A DNA stretch of 14,753 bases from Saprospiraceae bacterium. GTDB taxonomy: Bacteria > Bacteroidota > Bacteroidia > Chitinophagales > Saprospiraceae. Shown here in pieces: positions 1 to 7,064 of the stretch (positions are counted from its first letter, which is position 1; the number at the start of each line of letters is the position of its first letter). A program made the position numbers and the translations under genes. The notes below the pieces were generated by a model. It saw only the letters and a list, made by a program, of their open reading frames with translations, made no database searches and had not been told where the DNA came from. Where the stretch lies: NCBI GenBank assembly GCA_020852155.1, contig JADZBJ010000139.1:1-14753 (forward strand), in the 5' to 3' direction.

Positions 1-1
1 C

Positions 2-94
2 GATTTAGATTTTTATCAGATCGTTTACGCTGTCGAGATATTCAATTGTATAACCTCGCTGCTGGTGTTTGTGCTGGATTGTGGAATTTTTGCT
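2..94 (+). CDS. possible C-terminal end of an upstream gene (partial)
   Basis: The frame starting at base 2 is open from the window edge and ends at TAA 92-94, giving about 30 residues: DLDFYQIVYAVEIFNC, followed by a hydrophobic stretch ITSLLVFVLDCGIFA. The hydrophobic end could be a terminal membrane helix. The tail is too short to assign a family, and the frame starting at base 1 is also open until TGA 103-105, so this is only a candidate. It would lie about 50 bp upstream of the oxygenase gene on the same strand. Confidence 0.25.
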
Positions 95-146
95 TAACTG
101 ATTGATTATCATACCACAACAACTCTAATAAAAAAAATTCTCGAAA

Positions 147-1145
147 ATGGAAAATGCAATTCCCAAGATGGCTCCAACGATGGTCCCCACGATGGTGCCC
201 AACAATGCCCACAAAGAAATTCCGGGCAACCCGTCAACCGCCACCAGTAGCAAAATCCGGCTACGGTCTTCGCTCGCCGACGGGCAGCCGCTACGCGTTT
301 TGAGCGAGGCCGATTGGCAATTTTGGATTGAAAACGGCTATGTCGTCATCAAAAACGCCGTCCCGCGTGAGCAAGCCCTCCGAACGGCACAATTCCTCTG
401 GGAATTCGAGGAAAAAGACCCCGCCGACCCCGAAACCTGGTATGCCCCGCCCCGTGCCGAGATGAAAATGAAAGAACTCACCAACACGGGAATGGTGGAA
501 GTGTACAACCATCAACACCTGTGGAACAACCGCCAAGTCCAGCGGCTCTACGATGCATTCGTGGACATCTGGGGCACCGAAAAACTGTGGGTCACGATTG
601 ACCGCGCCAACCTGAATTTCCCGTTGCGCCCCGGATTTGAGTACAAAGGTTTTATCCATTGGGATTACGACCCCGAAACCAAGCCGCAAAATGTTCAGGG
701 CGTTTTGGCATTGGCCGACCAGATGGATGAGGAAATGGGCGGTTTTCAATGCATCCCGGAATTGTTCCGGACTTACGACACCTGGAAATTGACCCAGCCC
801 GAAGACCGGGACCGCTTCAAACCCGATACGACAGGTTTTGAGGATAAATTCGTGAAAGTCAAAATGGAAGCGGGCGATATGTTGATTTTCAACAGTAGCC
901 AGCCGCACGGCATCCGGGCGAACAATTCAAAGGACAAAGTGCGGCAGGCACAATATATTTCGATGATGCCCGCCGAAGAAGACAATACCGCCTTGCGCGA
1001 ATGGCGCATCAATTCTTGGAAAAACCGTATCGCGCCGGAAGGCTACGCTTTCCCAGGCGACCCACGCAATTGGGAGCAAACGCGCTACGAAACCGCCGTA
1101 TTGAATGATTTGGGCGAGCGATTGCTCGGTTTGAAAAATTGGTAA
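147..1145 (+). CDS. phytanoyl-CoA dioxygenase (PhyH) family Fe(II)/2-oxoglutarate oxygenase
   Basis: This is a 332-residue soluble protein without a signal peptide, probably a cytoplasmic non-haem iron oxygenase that hydroxylates a small molecule using 2-oxoglutarate and O2. The sequence shows a PhyH-like opening (DWQFWIENGYVVIKNAV, about residues 56-72), the iron motif HWD at 171-173, and the distal His in QPHGIRAN (H254). R266, 12 residues after H254, is a candidate for binding the 2-oxoglutarate carboxylate. Length fits the family (about 250-350). The substrate cannot be told. The first 35 residues are a low-complexity leader (MAPTMVPTMVP) with further ATGs at 168, 180 and 192, so the true start is uncertain. 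The ATG at 147 was chosen because it gives the longest frame and follows an AT-rich leader. An intrinsic terminator follows the TAA stop, so joint transcription with the symporter gene downstream would need readthrough. Confidence 0.85.
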   Translation: MENAIPKMAPTMVPTMVPNNAHKEIPGNPSTATSSKIRLRSSLADGQPLRVLSEADWQFWIENGYVVIKNAVPREQALRTAQFLWEFEEKDPADPETWYAPPRAEMKMKELTNTGMVEVYNHQHLWNNRQVQRLYDAFVDIWGTEKLWVTIDRANLNFPLRPGFEYKGFIHWDYDPETKPQNVQGVLALADQMDEEMGGFQCIPELFRTYDTWKLTQPEDRDRFKPDTTGFEDKFVKVKMEAGDMLIFNSSQPHGIRANNSKDKVRQAQYISMMPAEEDNTALREWRINSWKNRIAPEGYAFPGDPRNWEQTRYETAVLNDLGERLLGLKNW

Positions 1146-1163
1146 CCAAAATATTATTTTTCT

Positions 1164-1201
1164 AAAAAGTGGAGCGGCTGAGCGGCGGCTTCACTTTTTT
1201 T
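1164..1201 (+). terminator. intrinsic terminator after the PhyH-family gene
   Basis: The arm AAAAAGTGGAGC (1164-1175) pairs with GCTTCAC plus T-run (1188-1199). The core is 7 bp with one G-U pair, the loop is 12 nt, and seven T follow from 1195. It lies 19 bp after the stop of the oxygenase gene. A GTG at 1169, inside the stem, extends the symporter frame upstream but is an unlikely start for that reason. Confidence 0.65.
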
Positions 1202-1231
1202 CATTTCACACAACCTGATTCTCAATTCTGC

Positions 1232-2872
1232 ATGAATAAATTATCTATGCTCGACTGGGCTGTTTTTGGCCTTTATTTCTTGATTGTTTCCTGCTACGGC
1301 TTTTGGATTTACAATCGAAAAAAGGCGAACGAGACCAGAACCAGCGACTTTTTTTTGGCCGAAGGTTCGCTCACCTGGTGGGCGATTGGGGCTTCGCTGA
1401 TTGCCTCGAATATTTCGGCAGAACAGTTCGTGGGCTTGTCAGGTTCGGGTTTTGCAATGGGTTTGGCCATTTCGAGTTACGAATGGATGGCAGCGGCGAC
1501 CCTGCTCGTGGTCGCCATTTTTTTTATGCCGGGCTACCTCACGAACCGGATTTTCACGATGCCGCAGTTTTTGGAAAAACGTTACTCGCCGCTTGTGGCA
1601 ACGATGATGGCTATTTTTTGGCTTTTGGTGTACGTTTTCGTCAATTTATCGGCCATTTTGGACCTCGGGGCGATTGCGCTTTCGACCGTTTCGGGGTTTT
1701 CCTTCATGGCCTGCGGCGTATTCTTGGCCGTTTTTGCGATTATCATTTCGCTCGGCGGGATGAAGGTGATTGGCTACACAGATGTTGTGCAAGTCGCGGT
1801 TTTGGTCATAGGCGGGTTGGCTACGACCTATTTGGCGGTCAATTTGGTGTCCGAACAATTCGGTATGAGTGGTTTTTGGAACGGCCGTGGGTGATTGAAA
1901 CAGGAAGCGCCCGGCCATTTTCACATGATTTTGGAAAAAGGCCAACAAATGATGCCAGACGGAAAAGGCGGGGAAATAGATGCGTGGACGGCGTTGCCGG
2001 GCCTGACCGTGCTTTTTGGCGCGATGTGGATTGCCAACCTCAATTATTGGGGCTGTAACCAATACATCACGCAACGTGCGCTCGGCGCGAGTTTGCCTAC
2101 GGCTCGGCGCGGTTTGCTTTTCGCGGCGTTCCTCAAACTTTTGATGCCAATAATTTGCGTGTTGCCAGGCATTGCGGCCTACGTTTTACACCAAAAAGGG
2201 CTTTTCCAGACCGAAATGTTGGGCGAAAGCGGTTTTGTGAAATCGGACAAAGCCTATCCGGTACTGCTCAATTTGCTCGGCCCGGGCTTGAAAGGCATGT
2301 CTTTTGCCGCTTTGACGGCGGCGATTGTTGCTTCGTTGGCTGGAAAGGCGAACTCGATTTCAACCATTTTTACGCTTGATTTGTACAAAAAATACTTCCG
2401 AAAAGACGCGACTGATGGCGAGCAAATCCGCGTCGGTCGTTACGCAATTTGGGCAGCGATGGCCATTGCGCTCGTCGTCGCGCCGCAATTGCAGAAGTTG
2501 GACCAAGCCTTTCAGTTTATTCAGGAATTCACAGGACTAATCTCACCCAGCGTTTGCGCTATCTTTTTACTCGGATTTTTCTGGAAACGGACGACCTCAA
2601 ACGCTGCATTGGTTGCTGCTTTGGCTGGCATCCCCCTCGGTTTTGCGTTCAAAAAATGGATTCCTGAAATGCCGTTCCTAAATCAAATGGGCTGGGTTTT
2701 CGCAATTTTGGTCGCGTTGATGGTCGCCATTTCGCTAGCCGACCCGTCATCGAAAAATAATCCGAAAGCCCTCAAAGTTGACCGTTCGCTTTACAAACTC
2801 GACCAAGGTTTTGCTGTCGGTTCGCTTTTGGTCACAGGCATTTTGGCTGCGCTATACCTCATTTTTTGGTAA
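1232..2872 (+). pseudogene. SGLT-like sodium:solute symporter (SSS family), interrupted by an in-frame TGA
   Basis: Read through one TGA at 1892-1894 (codon 221), the frame encodes a 546-residue inner-membrane protein of normal SSS length that would import a solute, probably a sugar, with Na+. The halves are 1232-1894 and 1895-2872, in the same frame with no bases gained or lost, so a single nonsense change is enough. Recognisable motifs, in order, are SNISAEQFVGLSGSG, ASYEWMAA, NLNYWGCNQYITQRAL, FLKLLMP, KANSISTIFTLDLYKK, FQFIQEFTG and SPSVCAIFLLGFFWKR. From memory of vSGLT, the galactose-contacting Asn, Glu, Gln and Lys positions in these motifs are kept, which favours a sugar substrate. 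The ATG at 1232 (MNKLSMLDW) was chosen because upstream codons lie in the terminator. The second half alone would have to start at TTG 1895 and would lack about five helices. It may be a true pseudogene, a base error, or a readthrough gene. Confidence 0.8.
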
Positions 2873-2879
2873 TGCCAAT

Positions 2880-2901
2880 TTTTGAGTGGTAAAACTCAAA
2901 A
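2880..2901. terminator. hairpin after the symporter gene
   Basis: TTTTGAGT (2880-2887) and ACTCAAAA (2894-2901) form a perfect 8-bp stem with a 6-nt loop, starting 7 bp after the symporter stop. No T-run follows on the plus strand, so its activity as an intrinsic terminator is doubtful. Confidence 0.4.
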
Positions 2902-2926
2902 CCTGGCACTACCGATCTTTTATATT

Positions 2927-3112
2927 CTGTTCAGGGGCAAACCCCGTCTGGTATTACTGAAAAGGGATTATCCTGCTGTACTGTTCAGGGGCAAGCCCTG
3001 TCCGGGTATTACTGAAAAGGGATTATCCTGCTGTACTGTTCAGGGGCAAGCCCTGTCCGGGTATTACTGAAAAGGGATTATCCTGCTGTACTGTTCAGGG
3101 GCAAGCCCTGAA
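2927..3112. repeat. 55-bp tandem direct repeat, 3.4 copies, each with a GC hairpin
   Basis: Units are 2927-2980 (54 bp, diverged), 2981-3035 and 3036-3090 (55 bp, identical), and a partial unit 3091-3110. Each begins CTGTTCAGGGGCAAGCCCTG and ends with ATTATCCTGCTGTA. Each unit carries a small dyad. In the last copy it is TTCAGGG-GCAAG-CCCTGAA (3094-3112), 7 bp, lying 4 bp beyond the stop of the minus-strand amidohydrolase gene. In unit 1 the hairpin differs in sequence (GGGG-CAAA-CCCC) but is kept as a structure. The array fills the gap between two convergent genes and may end transcription from either side. A short plus-strand frame across it reflects the repeat and is not a gene. Confidence 0.85.
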
Positions 3113-3116
3113 GCTA

Positions 3117-6100
3117 CTAATGCCCGCAAACGCATTTTTGCTCGTGACAACTGTGGCGCATACCCGCGCCGCTGCTGGTCTGCGTACCCGGCTTTTCAAA
3201 CCAGAATTTGCTGCGCTTTTTATCCGTATTGCCGATTTCATTCAAGGTCGCGGCGTCAAACAATCGGCCATTGACCATGACCCGGTTGATGGATTCCGTA
3301 TGTTGAATGTCCTCCAGCGGATTTTTGTCCAGCACAATCAGGTCGGCGAGTTTGCCGGTTTCGAGCGAGCCGATTTCCTTGTCCATGCCAAGGTATTTGG
3401 CGCCGTTGAGCGTTGCGCAGCGCAGCGCCTGAAGGTTGCTCATGCCGCCTTGTTGCAGCATCCAGAGTTCCCAGTGCGCGCCGAGGCCGTTGAGTTGTCC
3501 ATGCGCGCCGAGGTTGATGTTGACGCCGGCGTCCTGTAGTTTTTTGCAACTTCTGCTCACTAAAACGTGGCCGTTTCGGTACTCCTCTGCGGGGGCCATC
3601 GTGCGGTGGCGGCTGCGCTCGTCGAGGATATGTCTGGGCGTGAAATTCATCAAGGGCTTTTTGCTCCAGACTTCCAAATTTTGATACCACTGATACTCGC
3701 CGTTTAATCCGCCATAGTTGACGATCAAGGTCGGCGTGTTGTGCGCGTTGGTTTTTGACCAAAGCGATACCACGTCATTGTACAGCGGCGCTACGGGAAT
3801 ATTGTGTTCGATGCCCGTGTGTCCGTCAACGACTTGCGTCAGGTTGTGGTGGAAAAATGAGCCGCCTTCCGGCACAACCAGCATACCCAGTTCGCGGGCC
3901 GCTGCAATAACCTGCTGGCGCTGCTCGCGGCGCGGCTGGTTATAACTTTTTACCGAGAATGCGCCCCACGCCTTTGTGCGCCGCAGCGTCGAACGGGCAT
4001 CGTCCAGCGAGTTGATTGGCGCTTTGAAGTCGCCGTCTGCGCCGTAAAGGATCGTGCCTGTGCTGTACAGCCTTGGGCCAACCATGCGGCCCGACCGAAT
4101 CATTTCGGCGTTGCTGAAGGCCATTTCTGAGTTGACCGACGGGTCGTGTTGTGTCGTCACGCCGTAGGCCAATTGCGCATAATATTCCCATTGTTTCTGC
4201 GGGTTCAGGCCGTATCGGAAGTTGCCGGGGTGCGCGTGTACGTCAACGATGCCGGGCATGATGGTTTTTCCGGCGCAGTTGACGAAGAATTCGCCTTTCT
4301 GCTCCTTGCGTTTGACTTTATCGTACTCCATGCGCATGGCGCCTACGTAAGTGATTTTGTTGTTGGTCACTTCCAGTTCGCCGTTTTCGATGACCTGATC
4401 GCCGTTCATGGTGATGATGCGGGCGTTGTAAAAAACAGTTTTTCCGCTGGGTGCGTCTGATTTCAGTGTCAAGCCGATTTTCAGGCCCGCTTCGGGCAAC
4501 GGCGGCAAGGAATCCGGCGCGCCGGGCGTCCAGGCAAAACGGTCTTTCAGGTCAATGGTGAAGTATTCATCGCCGAGGGTGTAGTGCAATTTTTTGGAGT
4601 CGCCCGACCAGTGCAGGTTGTAGCCAGCATCGCGGCTGACGCAGGTAACCGGAATGGCTTTGGTGTCGGCACTCAGGTCGAGCGTTTTGCCAATTTGCGG
4701 AAATGCGCAGATATAGGTTTTGTGTAACTCAATGAATGCCAGCCATTTACCGTCGGGGGAAACCGTGAACGAGTGCGCGTATTTGGATTTGACCAATACC
4801 TTTTCGTCTTTGCCGTTCAGGTCGAACGATTTCAGGCTTTTATCCAGCGCGCCAAACAACGCGCCGCCGGTGGTGACTAAAATTCGTTTTCCATCGGCTG
4901 AAAAACGCGGGTTTTCACCCAGATCACCCAGAAAGCGCGCCTCGCCTTTAAGGCCTGTTTCCCGAATGTAAATACCGGGTTTGTCGGTCATCGCCGGGCC
5001 GAGTTCGTCGTCGCCTTCCTGCATTCGGTACACGAGTTGTTTGCCGTCGGGCGACCAGGATGGTGTGCGGAAAATGCCGCCTGCAATGCCTGATTTCTGG
5101 TCTTTTTGCATTTTGCCGTCGGAACCAGCCCAGATCATTTTTCCGCCAAATTCGTCATTCCAGAGTACATAGGCCAACTGACCATTGGTTGAAAAAGCGG
5201 GTTCTGATTCCAGGAAATCGCTGCTGGCAGATGTTTCATTGGTGAAATATTGACCATCGGTCATTGGCTCCACCGGTCCGTCGGGCAATGCTTTTTTCCA
5301 TAAAACGCCTGCTGCGTTGAAGACCAGCGTTTTGCCGTCCGGCGAAGTCACGGCCTGACGAATGGCGTGCGCTGTAAATTCGGGTTCGAACACCTTGTTT
5401 TCAAAGCGCAGGGTTTCGGCCACTTTGCCTTTTACAGTACAGGTGAACGGTATAGGTCTGTTGACCGGGCCGCTGCTGGCGCTCATGTTGATGTCCATAT
5501 CGAAGTCGAAAGCGCCGTTGGCGCCGCGGTTCATCATCACGCGGTAAATCTTCCCCCGCGCCCAAATGATGATGCGGTTGCCGTCGGGCGTCCAGGAATA
5601 ACCGGGATAGCAGCCGAAGATTGTCCAGGCTTCCTGCTGGTCTTTGTCTAGGGAATTGAACAATGGAAACTCCAGTCCCGTGGCCATTTCACGCACGGAC
5701 ACTACTGACTGCGTATAGTCGCGCCGAACGAAAGCCAGCCATTTGCCGTCAGGCGAAATTTGAGGGCGACAAGCGCCGCCGGAGCCGCCGGTGATGTCCT
5801 CAATTTTGCCTTCCTGCATATCGTAGCGGCGAATGGCAAAAATCTGCGTATTCGGGTCTTTGTTATACTGAAAATAGCCGCCGCCGTACATGTCTTCCGA
5901 GAAATAAATGTATCGGCCATCGGCACTGACACTGGGTTCGTTGACGTCCTGCTGATCGTTTTTGCGTTTGGTCAACTGAACGCCGTCGCCACCTGAAATG
6001 TGGTACATCCAGAGTTCGCCCGCGCCCAGCGAGCGACCGCTCGTGAAGTGTTTTCGGGCTACAAGATATTCATTATCAATCCATTCTGCGTTGTTGAGCA

Positions 6101-6509
6101 GCCTGAAACTCTCCTTGGTGACTTGTTTGGCATTTTTGCCGTCGGCATCCATGACCCAGATATTGTCGCCACCGCCGGCATCGGAGGTGAAAGAGATTTT
6201 CTTGCCGTCGGGCGAAAAACGCGGTTGTACGTCCCAGGCCAATCCCTGACGAAGCGGTGTAGCCGTGCCTCCGGCAATGGGCATGGTGTAGAGGTCGCCC
6301 AGCAGGTCAAAAACAATTGTTTTACCATCGGGGCTGACATCAACGCACATCCAGGTGCCTTCGTCGGTGGTGAATTCGATGTCTTTGTAAGGGACTTTAC
6401 CGGCTGCGGTTGGATCGCTGACATCCCATTTGGGTTTGTCCTGCGCCAGAAGAGTGGTAGAAAATACAACGCAAAGCAGCGTTATCAGGCGAAAATGATT
6501 GTTCATCAT
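3117..6509 (-). CDS. exported TolB-like beta-propeller plus amidohydrolase protein
   Basis: This is a protein of about 1130 residues with a signal peptide (MMNNHFRLITLLCVVFSTTLLAQ), so it acts outside the cytoplasm. The first two thirds hold repeated PD40/TolB-type strands, such as VSPDGKTIVF, FSPDGKKISF, ISPDGKWLAF, WSPDGKQLVY and VSPDGKWLAF, forming one or two beta-propellers. From about residue 690 an amidohydrolase domain follows: MPGIVDVHAHPG (metal-binding H758 and H760), Lys in FSVKSYNQ (K854), His in GIEHN (H902), and the closing strand GKLADLIVLDKNP. The usual last metal-ligand Asp is not obvious; the matching place reads NLGAHGQ. The tail is rich in Cys and His (HSCHEQKCVCGH). The family is commonly annotated as amidohydrolase with a peptidase-like propeller; the substrate is unknown. 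The ATG at 6509 (or 6506) is preferred over an upstream TTG at 6539 because it starts directly at the signal peptide. Confidence 0.85.
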   Translation of the reverse strand: MMNNHFRLITLLCVVFSTTLLAQDKPKWDVSDPTAAGKVPYKDIEFTTDEGTWMCVDVSPDGKTIVFDLLGDLYTMPIAGGTATPLRQGLAWDVQPRFSPDGKKISFTSDAGGGDNIWVMDADGKNAKQVTKESFRLLNNAEWIDNEYLVARKHFTSGRSLGAGELWMYHISGGDGVQLTKRKNDQQDVNEPSVSADGRYIYFSEDMYGGGYFQYNKDPNTQIFAIRRYDMQEGKIEDITGGSGGACRPQISPDGKWLAFVRRDYTQSVVSVREMATGLEFPLFNSLDKDQQEAWTIFGCYPGYSWTPDGNRIIIWARGKIYRVMMNRGANGAFDFDMDINMSASSGPVNRPIPFTCTVKGKVAETLRFENKVFEPEFTAHAIRQAVTSPDGKTLVFNAAGVLWKKALPDGPVEPMTDGQYFTNETSASSDFLESEPAFSTNGQLAYVLWNDEFGGKMIWAGSDGKMQKDQKSGIAGGIFRTPSWSPDGKQLVYRMQEGDDELGPAMTDKPGIYIRETGLKGEARFLGDLGENPRFSADGKRILVTTGGALFGALDKSLKSFDLNGKDEKVLVKSKYAHSFTVSPDGKWLAFIELHKTYICAFPQIGKTLDLSADTKAIPVTCVSRDAGYNLHWSGDSKKLHYTLGDEYFTIDLKDRFAWTPGAPDSLPPLPEAGLKIGLTLKSDAPSGKTVFYNARIITMNGDQVIENGELEVTNNKITYVGAMRMEYDKVKRKEQKGEFFVNCAGKTIMPGIVDVHAHPGNFRYGLNPQKQWEYYAQLAYGVTTQHDPSVNSEMAFSNAEMIRSGRMVGPRLYSTGTILYGADGDFKAPINSLDDARSTLRRTKAWGAFSVKSYNQPRREQRQQVIAAARELGMLVVPEGGSFFHHNLTQVVDGHTGIEHNIPVAPLYNDVVSLWSKTNAHNTPTLIVNYGGLNGEYQWYQNLEVWSKKPLMNFTPRHILDERSRHRTMAPAEEYRNGHVLVSRSCKKLQDAGVNINLGAHGQLNGLGAHWELWMLQQGGMSNLQALRCATLNGAKYLGMDKEIGSLETGKLADLIVLDKNPLEDIQHTESINRVMVNGRLFDAATLNEIGNTDKKRSKFWFEKPGTQTSSGAGMRHSCHEQKCVCGH

Positions 6510-6674
6510 GCAAGAAATGTGTTGAAATAAGATACTCAAAACGGCTTGAAAGGGTGCATAAGTAGCGAATTTTGAGGTATCCTGAAAAAACTTGGACGAA
6601 GGGCGTTTCGAAGCACAAAAACGGCAGAAATTTTTTCTTTGATTTTCAAATAGGCGTCTTTTGCCGGATTCTTG

Positions 6675-6682
6675 TAAGTTTG
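6675..6682 (+). promoter_or_regulatory. candidate -7 promoter element (TAAGTTTG)
   Basis: The octamer matches the Bacteroidota -7 consensus TAnnTTTG exactly. No convincing -33 TTTG stands at the usual 17-23 bp spacing. If used, the transcript would start near 6690 and read through the nested palindrome before the regulator gene at 7065, giving a structured leader of about 375 nt. Confidence 0.35.
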
Positions 6683-6728
6683 CACTAAGAAGAGGTTGTC
6701 TCGTTAATGGGAATTCCGTGCTTTTTAT

Positions 6729-6994
6729 GTTTAACCGCTAATGACGCTAAAAACGCTAAGGTGTGGATTTTTAAAATTTTGGTAAAAACTTAGCCCCAGC
6801 GGGGCGAAACGTCGGTAGCTTGAAAAATGTAAAAAATACCGAGGTGCGTAGCACCGTAACGTCGGTCACACGTAACCGACGTTACGGTGCTACGCACCTG
6901 ATCATATTCCTGCGATCATGTTCTACCTACGTTTCGCCCCGCTGGGGCTAAATTTTTACAAATTTTGCGTTTTTAGCGTCATTAGCGGTTAAAC
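6729..6994. repeat. nested palindromic element of about 266 bp
   Basis: Three inverted repeats are nested around one centre. The outer arms 6729-6756 and 6967-6994 are perfect over 28 bp and contain the repeated word CGCTAA. The middle arms 6790-6812 and 6929-6951 are perfect over 23 bp (TTAGCCCCAGCGGGGCGAAA core) and extend through ACGT(C/A)GGTAG with one mismatch. The inner arms 6842-6866 and 6875-6899 are perfect over 25 bp around an 8-nt loop. The stretches between arms are not complementary. There is no coding capacity. This fits a non-autonomous, REP- or MITE-like intergenic repeat; it is not a simple terminator. The rest of 6510-7064 holds only AT-rich leader sequence and one candidate promoter element. 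Confidence 0.85.
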
Positions 6995-7064
6995 TAATTG
7001 AGGCACGCTCTTCTAAATTCAACCGATTGCCGGGCGTCAGGAACGCTTGACAGACATAAACACC

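Noticed and set aside
291..908. 205-codon minus-strand frame opposite the PhyH-family gene
   Set aside because: The plus strand has clear oxygenase motifs; the opposite frame has no recognisable domain.
1892..1894. Selenocysteine codon in the symporter
   Set aside because: SSS proteins have no selenocysteine at such a loop position, and no following stem-loop of the bacterial SECIS type is evident.
1303..2058. 251-codon plus-strand frame spanning the symporter stop
   Set aside because: It is out of frame with the symporter, its product has no membrane segments and is rich in Arg, Gly and Phe, as expected of a shadow frame. It was considered as evidence of a frameshift, but both symporter halves are in one frame, so no frameshift is needed.
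2882..3070. 62-codon frame with repeated GKP/ITEKGL segments
   Set aside because: It is only the tandem repeat read as codons; there is no start context and no protein-like variation between units.
2927..3112. CRISPR array
   Set aside because: The units are head-to-tail copies without unique spacers, and no cas genes are nearby.
6540..7064. Insertion sequence
   Set aside because: The palindromic element has no transposase frame; only a non-autonomous repeat is supported.
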